A stretch of DNA of 64,000 bases from Panacagrimonas sp046594215 (GTDB taxonomy: Bacteria > Pseudomonadota > Gammaproteobacteria > Nevskiales > Nevskiaceae), in assembly GCA_046594215.1 (NCBI GenBank), contig JBKJPX010000022.1:1-64000 (forward strand), in the 5' to 3' direction. Positions 1 through 7,636 of the stretch are shown piece by piece. The number at the start of each line of letters is the position of its first letter. Position 1 is the stretch's first letter. The notes below the pieces were generated by a model. It saw only the letters and a program-made list of their open reading frames with translations, was not told where the DNA came from and made no database searches. The translations under genes were made by a program, and so were the position numbers.

Positions 1-1286
1 TTGAGCGCAGACCATTCCGGATGCGGCCGCGCGCGCAGCACCGTTTCACGCACTTCGGCACTGGGCCAGCCGCTGACGCGCCCCGTGCGTACGGGCTGCG
101 TCGCGGCATGACCGCGGCGCAGCAGCGCGTTGAGCAGGGAAATCTGGCGCGCGGCGAGCAGCGCCAAGGTCGACTCCTCGAGCGCGAGAGTGCGGTAGCC
201 GCGCATCTCTTCCACCCAGCGCCGTCCCCAGGATTGATAAAAGCTCCAGGCCGTCCCGGCACCGGCGCCGATCAGCGCGCCCGCGCCCAGGCTCGCGCCA
301 CCCAGCATCGCGTCCACGGACACGCCGGCCACGGCACCCGCAGCCACCGCCGAACCCGTGCGGATGCCGAGCACGCGCAGCGCCTCGGGGTCGAAGACGT
401 CGAGTTCCCAGCGACCCTGGGCGAGCGGAAGCGAAGGCGACTCGAAGGCATCGAGCTCGAAGCGGAACAGCGACAGCAGCACGTTCACGCAACCCTGTTC
501 GCAACGGCGCACGAGCTGCTGCATCTGCGCTGCCTGCGCGGTCTCGTCCTGGTCCGCGGGCAGTTTGAGCTGCAGCGCAGCGGTGTCCAGCAGCAGTTCG
601 GCGACGGCGCGACAGCCGGCTTCGATCAGCCCGAGCCGCTGCGTCTCGCGGCTGGCGGCGAAGCGTCGAAGATCCTCGGCGCGGGCTTCGAGCAGTAGTG
701 TCAGCTTGTCGAACAGCAGGCGTTCGGCCTGGTGCTCGAACACCACGGTGTCGAAATCGGCGAGCACGTGCAGTCCCATGCGCGCGAGTCCCTCGCGCCA
801 GTCGGCCGGCCGCGCGGTGGGATCGGCAACGAAGTTCAGCACCGGCATCAGGGGGCGTCCGCACTGGGCGAGTAGCTGCAGCTCCTCGCGGTGCTTGGGC
901 AGCATGGGTTCGCGCGCGTCGATGACCACGAGCGCGGCGTCGCTGCGACGCAGCTGTCGCAGCACCTTGGCCTCCTGCTCATAACGGCCCTGGTCGTGAT
1001 CGCCGGCGAGAAAGGCATCGATGCGTGCGACGGGATCGACGTGCGCGGCGCCGTCCCGCGCGAACCAATGCACCAGGCCGAAGGGATCCTCCAGGCCCGG
1101 CGTGTCGTAGAGGCGGATGAGCGCCTGTCCGTCGACCAGCAGTTCCACCCGCGACACGTCGCGCGTGGTCGCCGGTCGGTCCGAGACCTGGCCGAAGGCG
1201 GCGTCGCGCGTCAGCGTACGCAGCAGCGAGGTCTTGCCGGTATTCGTGTGCCCGACGACGGCGATCTCGATGGGCGTTGCGCTCAT
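1..1286 (-). CDS. GTPase with C-terminal DUF3482-type region (3' end cut by window)
   Basis: An Era/TrmE-like P-loop GTPase of the family that pairs with DUF2868 membrane proteins; the cellular role of this family is not established. The N-terminus carries a clear G1 loop (GHTNTGKT, residues 12-19), a threonine-rich switch I (PATTRD, 38-43) and G3 (DTPG, 61-64). G4 looks degenerate (LNFVAD). Near residue 310 a long Ala/Gly-rich stretch (for example GASLGAGALIGAGAG) could insert into or lie on a membrane. The ATG overlaps the stop of the upstream DUF2868 gene as ATGA, so the two are translationally coupled and probably form one complex. The frame stays open to the window edge, so the C-terminus is missing. 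Family assignment is by motif and neighbour. Confidence 0.85.
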   Translation of the reverse strand, partial: MSATPIEIAVVGHTNTGKTSLLRTLTRDAAFGQVSDRPATTRDVSRVELLVDGQALIRLYDTPGLEDPFGLVHWFARDGAAHVDPVARIDAFLAGDHDQGRYEQEAKVLRQLRRSDAALVVIDAREPMLPKHREELQLLAQCGRPLMPVLNFVADPTARPADWREGLARMGLHVLADFDTVVFEHQAERLLFDKLTLLLEARAEDLRRFAASRETQRLGLIEAGCRAVAELLLDTAALQLKLPADQDETAQAAQMQQLVRRCEQGCVNVLLSLFRFELDAFESPSLPLAQGRWELDVFDPEALRVLGIRTGSAVAAGAVAGVSVDAMLGGASLGAGALIGAGAGTAWSFYQSWGRRWVEEMRGYRTLALEESTLALLAARQISLLNALLRRGHAATQPVRTGRVSGWPSAEVRETVLRARPHPEWSAL

Positions 1287-2713
1287 GCACCAACCCGGAC
1301 GTGGGCGAGTGGCCGGATCGCGCCCGCCCCTGAATCCCATTCGACGAGTCCGCCGATGGCGCCGGCGCTCGCCGCGAGGCGAAGCCAGTCGTCGAGGCGC
1401 AGCTCGCGGGCGGCCGTGCCCCGAGCATCGAGGCTTGCCAGATCGCCCAGCGCGACCCAGGCCGGCGCCCGCGCCGCGGCCACGAGTTCAGCGACGAAGC
1501 GTTGCAGTCCGCGGTCGGGCGTGGCCGTGGCGCGCACGACGATCACGAGGCCCACGACGCTGCTCGCGCTGCGCAGCTGCGCGAGCGCCGCGTCGCGCCC
1601 CTCGGCGTCGTCAACAGCGCCGAACCAGAGCCAGCGAGGGCCGGTCGCCCCGCGCATCGCTTCCGAGCACTCAAGCGCGACGCCGTGCAGCCCTTCTTGC
1701 GCAGGAAGCGGGCCGCCGGTGCGGGTCGAAGCCGCCACGTCGGCGTGGCCCGCCGCGTCCGGATCCACGACGACCGTTTCGCGACGATCGGGGATCAGCC
1801 GCAGGCGCAGGCGCGCGTAACCGGGACGCGCGAGTTCACGATCCCATCGCGGCTCGGTGCGCAGCGTCAGCGCCGCGCAGACGGCCAGCGCGAACAGGCG
1901 CGGCACGACGCCGTAGGCCAGCACTGCCGACAGGATCCACTGCGCCCAGCCGCGGTGGTCGCCGGCGCTCAGCGCCCCGCTGAGGGGCAAGCTTTCCGGT
2001 CCTGGCGCGCCGAGCAGGTGCGGGGCGATCGACAGGACGGTGGCGAGTTCGCGCAAGCCCTCGGCGCTCAGCAAGGTGGTCTGCCAGCTCAGGTCGTAGC
2101 GACGCACGACCAGCAGCAGTGTCAGGGTCGTCAGACCCGCGAAGGTGTAGGTGAGCCAGGCGCCGTGCAGGACGGCTCCCAGCCGCCAGCGCGCGCCGGA
2201 CCCCTGCGCGAGCACGCGGATCGCATCGAAGTGCGCGCTCTTCGTCCCCCGTGCAGCCGCGAAGCCGCCGGCGCGCCGCGCGATCGCACCCCACAACGCC
2301 ACCAGCCAGGTCGGCGCGCTTACACCCGCGACCTGCGCGGAAACCCAGACCAGCAGCATGAACAGGTTCACGCCCACCAGCGCCAGCAGGATCATCGGGA
2401 TGCTCAGGCTTCGACCCTCGCCCAGCGCCGCGCCGGCGGCCAAGATCCCGCCGATCGCCGTGAGCAGCAGAAGCAGAGCGACGAGCCCGCGGCCGATCGC
2501 GAGCACACGGCGGATCTCGCGCAGGTCGCCTTCGGCTTCGGACCGATTCAGGGCGCGCGTGCGGATCCGTTGCGCGAGGTCGCCGCCCTGTTCCCGCGCC
2601 GTCGCGTCGGACGGGCCATCAGGGAGCGGATGGCCCGCTGCCTCCTCCCGCTGGCACAGGATTTCCACGAGCAGGCGCTCGGCGTGCGTCGACGCGGGGA
2701 TCGGAGAATTCAT
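1283..2713 (-). CDS. DUF2868 domain membrane protein
   Basis: An integral membrane protein of about 476 residues, the usual partner of the DUF3482 GTPase encoded next. A soluble N-terminal part is followed by four hydrophobic segments (for example LVALLLLLTAIGGILAAG and MILLALVGVNLFMLLVWV, then two more after about residue 200). A soluble C-terminal domain resembles a degenerate nucleotide-binding fold. I chose the ATG at 2713 (MNSPIPAS). An in-frame ATG at 2773 would put the start within 11 bases of the divergent mnmA start and leave no promoter room. A TATAGT hexamer on the minus strand at 2727-2722 may be the -10 box, implying a very short or absent leader. Its function is unknown; the coupled GTPase suggests a membrane-associated switch. 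Confidence 0.8.
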   Translation of the reverse strand: MNSPIPASTHAERLLVEILCQREEAAGHPLPDGPSDATAREQGGDLAQRIRTRALNRSEAEGDLREIRRVLAIGRGLVALLLLLTAIGGILAAGAALGEGRSLSIPMILLALVGVNLFMLLVWVSAQVAGVSAPTWLVALWGAIARRAGGFAAARGTKSAHFDAIRVLAQGSGARWRLGAVLHGAWLTYTFAGLTTLTLLLVVRRYDLSWQTTLLSAEGLRELATVLSIAPHLLGAPGPESLPLSGALSAGDHRGWAQWILSAVLAYGVVPRLFALAVCAALTLRTEPRWDRELARPGYARLRLRLIPDRRETVVVDPDAAGHADVAASTRTGGPLPAQEGLHGVALECSEAMRGATGPRWLWFGAVDDAEGRDAALAQLRSASSVVGLVIVVRATATPDRGLQRFVAELVAAARAPAWVALGDLASLDARGTAARELRLDDWLRLAASAGAIGGLVEWDSGAGAIRPLAHVRVGA

Positions 2714-2783
2714 ATCGGGCCCGACTATACCTTTCCGTTCCACGCTGCTTTTCGGGCGCGAATCCCGGATCATTCGCGCCCTG

Positions 2784-3872
2784 ATGAACAGCGCCCACGT
2801 GATCGTCGGACTCTCGGGCGGCGTCGACTCCGCCGTCGCGGCGTGGCGCCTGAAGGAACAGGGCTATCGCGTCTCCGGACTGTTCATGCAGAACTGGACC
2901 GAGGACGAAGCCGCCTACTGCAGCGCTGCGGAGGACTACCAAGCGGCGCGCGCGGTCGCCGAGGAGCTGGGCATCGCGTTGCATCGCGTGGATTTCTCGG
3001 CCGAGTACCGCGAGCGCGTTTTCCAGCATTTCCTCGACGACTACCGCGCCGGCCGCACGCCTAATCCCGACCTGCTGTGCAATCGCGAAGTGAAGTTCCA
3101 GCCATTCCGAGAACACGCGCTGCGATTGGGTGCGGACTTCGTTGCAACCGGGCATTACGCGCGTATCGATCACGGTGCGCAGGGCGCGAGCCTGCTGCGC
3201 TCGGTGACCGAGGACAAGGACCAGACGTATTTCCTCGCTCTCGTTGCACGCGAGAATTTCGAGCGCGTGCTGTTTCCCATCGGCGATCTGACCAAGCCCG
3301 AGGTGCGCGAACTCGCTCGCAAGGCAGGGTTGCCGAACCATCGGCGCAAGGACTCGACCGGCATCTGCTTCATCGGCGAGCGGCCGTTCCGCGAATTTCT
3401 CGCGCAATACCTCAAGCCCGATCCGGGGCCGATGATCGATGACAGCGGTGCCGTCGTCGGCCTGCACCAGGGCCTGATGTTTCACACGCTCGGCCAGCGA
3501 CGCGGCCTGAACATCGGCGGCCGACGCGGCGCGAAGGAAGCGCCTTGGTATGTCGTCGCCAAGCACGCCGACGGCAAGGTGCTGCGCGTGTCTCAGGATC
3601 CGGAACATCCGCTGCTGATGAGCACACGTCTGCAGGCGCATGCGTTCTCTTGGATCGAGCCGCCGACCGAAGCCCTCGGCCCTCTGCACGCGCGCATCCG
3701 ACATCGCCAGGCCTTGCAGGCCTGCTCTCTACGGGTGCTGGATGAGGGCCGCGTGCAGGTTCGCTTCGAGCAGCCGCAGCGTGCGGTCTCACCCGGGCAG
3801 TACTGCGTGCTGTACGCCGGCGAGCGCTGCCTGGGGGGCGGCGAAATCGACGCATCGTGGCCGTCAGACTAA
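2784..3872 (+). CDS. mnmA: tRNA-specific 2-thiouridylase MnmA
   Basis: Cytoplasmic enzyme that uses ATP and a sulfur relay to place the 2-thio group on U34 of Lys, Glu and Gln tRNAs. The 362-residue product has the family's usual length. It shows the PP-loop ATP-binding motif GLSGGVDS (residues 9-16) and the paired cysteines of the thiolation chemistry: Cys99 in DLLCNREVKF and Cys195 in GICFIGER. The C-terminal part is the beta-barrel domain expected for MnmA. The ATG is the first that gives a normal N-terminus (MNSAHVIVGLSGG). The gene is monocistronic or leads its unit, and it runs divergently from the DUF2868 gene. Nothing is unusual. Confidence 0.97.
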   Translation: MNSAHVIVGLSGGVDSAVAAWRLKEQGYRVSGLFMQNWTEDEAAYCSAAEDYQAARAVAEELGIALHRVDFSAEYRERVFQHFLDDYRAGRTPNPDLLCNREVKFQPFREHALRLGADFVATGHYARIDHGAQGASLLRSVTEDKDQTYFLALVARENFERVLFPIGDLTKPEVRELARKAGLPNHRRKDSTGICFIGERPFREFLAQYLKPDPGPMIDDSGAVVGLHQGLMFHTLGQRRGLNIGGRRGAKEAPWYVVAKHADGKVLRVSQDPEHPLLMSTRLQAHAFSWIEPPTEALGPLHARIRHRQALQACSLRVLDEGRVQVRFEQPQRAVSPGQYCVLYAGERCLGGGEIDASWPSD

Positions 3873-3893
3873 TCCTTGGCGCGCGCTCATCTT

Positions 3894-3922
3894 TTGGCGG
3901 TGCATCGACCCTCGCGTAAACT
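3894..3922 (+). promoter_or_regulatory. candidate sigma-70 promoter for the cyclase operon
   Basis: TTGGCG (3894-3899) and TAAACT (3917-3922) are separated by 17 bases, and each matches 4 of 6 consensus positions. They lie in the gap between mnmA and the cyclase, with transcription expected to start near 3930. This is an inference from sequence only. Confidence 0.35.
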
Positions 3923-3997
3923 CGGGTTATCGCGGGCTGGCCCTGTACGGCAATCGAGGCGCCGCCCTTGCAATTACACGTGCGCGCGCTTCAGGAC

Positions 3998-5416
3998 ATG
4001 ACGATGCAAGCCTCCATCCCCGCGCCTGCGCGTAGACGAGTGGTCGAGTGGTTCGCCGAAGTAGGCCAATGGCCGACCAGTCGGAAGACTGTTTTGCTGT
4101 CGTCCGTGGCCTGCGCCAGCCAGATCGCGGTCGTCATCCTTGCCTACCCCTTGTTCGCACGACTCCCCGGCATCGACCGGAAGTTGTTCGTGGTCGTCGG
4201 CATGAGCGGTGGGGTGGCGATGGCGATCACTCTGATCCTGAGCGCGATCGCCGCCCGCCGCGGACACGAAGCGCACTGGACCGCCTACCTGCTCGTCCTG
4301 CTGTACGGCGTGTGGATCACGGTCTTTGTGCAGGTCTTCGGCAGCTGGAGTACGCCGCACTTCGCGATCTATCCGCTCGGGGTCATCCTGGTCGCCTTGT
4401 ACTACGGCGAGCGCGTCGGCTGGATCAGCTTCGTATATGGCCTGCTGATGCTGATCGGACGCGAAGCCCTGGAGACCAGCGGTGTCCTGCCGTACGCACC
4501 CCTACTCACGGATCGATCCGTCGACACCCACCACAACCTGCTCTGGGTCGGGGCGAACGGTTTGATCGTCATGTCCGTATTCGTGTTCTGTTTCTTCGTC
4601 AGCATGCTGGTCGTTGCCACGCGCAGGCTGCAGGACCGGCGCTTGCGGGAAGCCAACGCACGGTTCCAGCAGTCGCAGGAAAGCCTGAACCGATCCAACC
4701 ATCTCCTTTCGCGCTACATCCCGAGGCAGCTCGTCGAGCGCATCATCCTCGGAGAGCATCCGGTCGATGCACGCACCGAGCGACGCAAGCTCGCCATTTT
4801 CTTCTCTGATGTCGAAGGATTCACACAGGCCTCGGACCAGATGGATCCAGAGGAATTGGCCACCCTGCTCGACGAGTATCTGGCCGAGATGACGCGCATC
4901 GCAGAGCGTTATCACGGCACGATCAACCAGTTTGTCGGCGACGGCATCATGATGTTTTTCGGCGCCCCGGACGCCTCCAGCGATCAGGACCACGCCCGGC
5001 GCGCTGTGCAGACGGCGCTCGACATGCAGGACGCGATGCAGGATTTGAGGGCGACCTGGACACGGCGAGGTATCCGCACGCCGTTCCGGATTCGCATTGG
5101 CATCAATTCGGGTTACGCCTCGGTTGGGGATTTCGGTTCGCCCGGTCGCAAGGTGTATTCGGCCATCGGCTTGCAAACCAATCTGGCAGCGCGGATCCAG
5201 GCTCTCTGCGTCCCTGACCGTGTGCTGGTGAGCGACACCCTCTACGCCTTGGTGCAGGACGATTTCTGTTTTGAAGACAAGGGCGAGTTAACCGTTCGGG
5301 GACTTCATTACCCGGTGCGGCTCTACGAGGTCTGCGGACGACGGTCCGATGACCCTGCGACGCTCGCCGCAAGCGAGGGTCTGTCGGGTTCCCGGACAGT
5401 GGAACGCTCCTCCTGA
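3998..5416 (+). CDS. membrane-bound class III adenylate/guanylate cyclase
   Basis: Predicted to make cAMP or cGMP from the nucleoside triphosphate at the inner membrane. Six hydrophobic segments fill the first half (MASE-like sensor), followed by a short helical linker (LLSRYIPRQLVERI) and a class III catalytic domain. Metal-binding Asp residues are visible in FFSDVEGFT and in FVGDGIMMFFGAP; the Asn/Arg pair of the active site is in QTNLAARIQ. The positions that read the base are Gln (INQFVGD) and Ser (VYSAIG) rather than the Lys and Asp/Thr of standard adenylate cyclases, so the product is uncertain. ATG 3998 and ATG 4004 both fit; an AGGA at 3993-3996 is better spaced for 4004. Twelve bases separate it from the esterase gene, suggesting an operon. 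Confidence 0.88.
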   Translation: MTMQASIPAPARRRVVEWFAEVGQWPTSRKTVLLSSVACASQIAVVILAYPLFARLPGIDRKLFVVVGMSGGVAMAITLILSAIAARRGHEAHWTAYLLVLLYGVWITVFVQVFGSWSTPHFAIYPLGVILVALYYGERVGWISFVYGLLMLIGREALETSGVLPYAPLLTDRSVDTHHNLLWVGANGLIVMSVFVFCFFVSMLVVATRRLQDRRLREANARFQQSQESLNRSNHLLSRYIPRQLVERIILGEHPVDARTERRKLAIFFSDVEGFTQASDQMDPEELATLLDEYLAEMTRIAERYHGTINQFVGDGIMMFFGAPDASSDQDHARRAVQTALDMQDAMQDLRATWTRRGIRTPFRIRIGINSGYASVGDFGSPGRKVYSAIGLQTNLAARIQALCVPDRVLVSDTLYALVQDDFCFEDKGELTVRGLHYPVRLYEVCGRRSDDPATLAASEGLSGSRTVERSS

Positions 5417-5428
5417 TCCTCATATCCC

Positions 5429-6361
5429 ATGCAGAACCTGCTGAGTCGAAGCCTGCGACTGACCACGCGCTGCCTTTTCAAGGCGATGGTCGGCTGGAAC
5501 CCGCCCGTGCGCGCGCAACGCGTCTGGCTCGAATGCCTCAAGCATTTGAACAAAACTGCAGCAGGGACGAGCAGGATATCGGGCGCATATGGCGTGGAGG
5601 GACTTTTCGTGTATCCGCTGCGCGGTCCTGCGGATCGGGCTCTGCTCTACTTTCATGGCGGCGGATACATGCTCGGCTCGCCAGCCACGCACGCGTCCCT
5701 GGCCTCGCACCTGGCCGTCGCTGCGGACTGCGGCGTGCTCATTCCGAAATACCGCCTGGCGCCGGAGCATCCCTATCCCGCGGCCCTCGAAGATGCGGTG
5801 GAGGCGTATCGCAAACTGCTCGATCACTTCCGTCCCGAGTGCATCGCGATCGGCGGCGATTCGGCCGGCGGCGGACTCGCGCTATGTGCGGTCCAGGCCT
5901 TGCGGGACGCGGGACTGCCCCAACCGTCCGCGCTGGTGCTGATCTCGCCGTGGACCGACCTCACGCTTTCCGGTGACACGATTGATCGCCTCGACAGCGT
6001 CGACCCTATGCTCGGGCGCGCTTGGCTCACGCGCGCCGCGGAGTTCTATCGCGGCCAGCTAGCGGCCGCCGACCCGCGCTTATCGCCGCTCAATGCCCGC
6101 TTCGACGGCCTGCCGCCGATGTTGATCCAGGTCGGCAGCGACGAAGTCCTCCTGAGCGATTCGCAGCGTCTTCACGAGCGTGCGGGCGCCGCAGGAGTCG
6201 ACTCGCGGGTTGAAGTGGAGGCCGGCTACTGGCACGACTTCCAAGTACACGCAGGTTTGCTCAAAGCCTCCGACGCGGCCATCCTTCGGATCGCCGAATT
6301 TCTTCAGCAGAACTGGGCCGTGGCTGCGCCTGCTCCGACACCGGGAAGGGTGCTCGCATGA
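5429..6361 (+). CDS. alpha/beta hydrolase, hormone-sensitive-lipase-type esterase
   Basis: A 310-residue serine hydrolase of the HSL (family IV) esterases, which cleave short acyl esters. It has the family's oxyanion motif HGGGY (from His76), the nucleophile elbow GDSAGGG (Ser145), an acid in GSDEVLL (Asp238) and the histidine in WHDF (His269), so the triad is complete. There is no signal peptide, so it is probably cytoplasmic. The stop overlaps the start of the following SDR gene as ATGA. The pairing of an HSL esterase with a short-chain dehydrogenase suggests catabolism of an ester or lipid-like compound, but the substrate cannot be read from sequence. Confidence 0.92.
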   Translation: MQNLLSRSLRLTTRCLFKAMVGWNPPVRAQRVWLECLKHLNKTAAGTSRISGAYGVEGLFVYPLRGPADRALLYFHGGGYMLGSPATHASLASHLAVAADCGVLIPKYRLAPEHPYPAALEDAVEAYRKLLDHFRPECIAIGGDSAGGGLALCAVQALRDAGLPQPSALVLISPWTDLTLSGDTIDRLDSVDPMLGRAWLTRAAEFYRGQLAAADPRLSPLNARFDGLPPMLIQVGSDEVLLSDSQRLHERAGAAGVDSRVEVEAGYWHDFQVHAGLLKASDAAILRIAEFLQQNWAVAAPAPTPGRVLA

Positions 6362-7131
6362 GCCGCAAGTCCATCTTCATCACCGGCGCCGCGCAGGGCA
6401 TCGGTAAGGCAACCGCCGAACTCTTCGCAAGCAAAGGCTGGTTCGTCGGACTTCATGACATCGACGCGCTCGCGCTCGACGGGCTGCGCACCCGGCTGGG
6501 TCCCGATAGCTGCGCCGCCGCGGTGTTCGACGTGCGCGACGGCGCCGCGTGGACACCCGCGCTGCAGGCCTTCTTCGACGCCGCCGGCGGCCGGCTCGAC
6601 GTGTTGCTCAACAACGCGGGCATCGCGACCTCGGGCGCGTTCTCCGAGATCCCCTTGGGCACGCACCACGCGATCGTCGACGTGAACCTCAAGGGTGTGA
6701 TCAACGGCGCGCATGCCGGCCATCCGTTCCTGCTGCGAACGCCGGGCGCGCGCATCGTGAACCTGGCCTCGGCGTCAGCGATCTACGGCGCCGCGGGACT
6801 CGCGAGCTACTCGGCGACGAAGTTCGCGGTGCGCGGCTTGACCGAAGCGCTCGATCTCGAGTGGCATGGCCAAGGCATCGGCGTCTGCGACATCTGGCCC
6901 CTGTTCGTGAGCACGCGCATGGTCGAGGGCTTGAGCCTCGCCTCGATCAAATCCCTCGGCGTGCGCCTGACCGCGCAGGACGTGGCCGACACGATCTGGA
7001 AGGCGGCAACCCACCGCGGTCGTCGCGTTCACTGGACCGTTGGTGCGCAGACCCGCGCCCTGTACCTGGCGACCCGCTTCCTTCCCGATCGTCTGCACCG
7101 GGCCATCACCGCGAAGTTGTCGGGACACTGA
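6358..7131 (+). CDS. short-chain dehydrogenase/reductase (SDR)
   Basis: A classical SDR of 257 residues using NAD(P)H. Visible signatures are the dinucleotide motif TGAAQGIG (about residues 9-16), the structural NNAG, the catalytic Ser in SASAIYG and the YxxxK pair YSATK (Tyr151, Lys155). The residue after beta-strand 2 is Asp (LHDID), which usually favours NAD over NADP. It is translationally coupled to the esterase upstream by an ATGA overlap and probably oxidises or reduces the alcohol or ketone from the same pathway. The substrate is unknown. Confidence 0.92.
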   Translation: MSRKSIFITGAAQGIGKATAELFASKGWFVGLHDIDALALDGLRTRLGPDSCAAAVFDVRDGAAWTPALQAFFDAAGGRLDVLLNNAGIATSGAFSEIPLGTHHAIVDVNLKGVINGAHAGHPFLLRTPGARIVNLASASAIYGAAGLASYSATKFAVRGLTEALDLEWHGQGIGVCDIWPLFVSTRMVEGLSLASIKSLGVRLTAQDVADTIWKAATHRGRRVHWTVGAQTRALYLATRFLPDRLHRAITAKLSGH

Positions 7132-7223
7132 AGGCGCGGCAGACGGGCGCATTCAGCGCAGGTTTCTGTTGGGCTGGAACCTTGGGACTTTCCATGGCCC
7201 GTGCCAGGGCAGGAGGTCACACC

Positions 7224-7556
7224 ATGACGTTCAAGCCTTGTGCCCAAGGCCTGTTGGCGGCGGCTCTGTTGGGTGTAGTCGGACCTGGATTCGGGCAGGC
7301 CGTGCCGCCGGAGTCCAACGCGTCGCAGCTGATAAGCGGAGCAACGCCCACCGTCACCAGCGAATCTGCCCCCATGCCAATGAGTGACCGCTTCTCCAAT
7401 CTCGACCGCGACAAGGACGGGGCCCTCAGCGAGAGCGAGGCGGAACGCGACGACACGGTCGCATCCGCGTTCGGTCGACTCGACCAGAGTCACGACGGCA
7501 GACTCGACCTCGCAGAGTTCGCGCAGCTGCGTTCGCCGCAGCGCAGCCACAACTGA
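7224..7556 (+). CDS. small secreted EF-hand protein
   Basis: A 110-residue protein with a signal peptide (hydrophobic core GLLAAALLGVVGPGFG) and two canonical EF-hand loops, DRDKDGALSESE and DQSHDGRLDLAE. Both keep Asp/Asn/Ser at positions 1, 3 and 5, Gly at 6 and Glu at 12, so calcium binding in the periplasm is likely. A strong Shine-Dalgarno AGGAGG (7211-7216) lies seven bases before the ATG and fixes the start. The gene stands alone after the SDR and ends just before a bidirectional terminator. Its function beyond calcium binding is unknown. Confidence 0.85.
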   Translation: MTFKPCAQGLLAAALLGVVGPGFGQAVPPESNASQLISGATPTVTSESAPMPMSDRFSNLDRDKDGALSESEAERDDTVASAFGRLDQSHDGRLDLAEFAQLRSPQRSHN

Positions 7557-7585
7557 TCTCGGACATCGCACGTCGCACGTCGCAA

Positions 7586-7618
7586 ACGAATGAGGCCGCA
7601 CTGGGCGGCCTCGTTCGT
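7586..7618. terminator. bidirectional hairpin terminator
   Basis: ACGAATGAGGCCGC pairs with GCGGCCTCGTTCGT, a 14-base stem with a single G-T mismatch and a short loop. It lies between the convergent EF-hand and acyl-CoA dehydrogenase genes, so it can end transcription from both sides. The U tract is weak. Confidence 0.7.
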
Positions 7619-7636
7619 GTCACGTCCCGCGACTGC

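Noticed and set aside
3968..3997. TTG at 3968 as the cyclase start
   Set aside because: No Shine-Dalgarno for it; an AGGA at 3993-3996 fits a later ATG.
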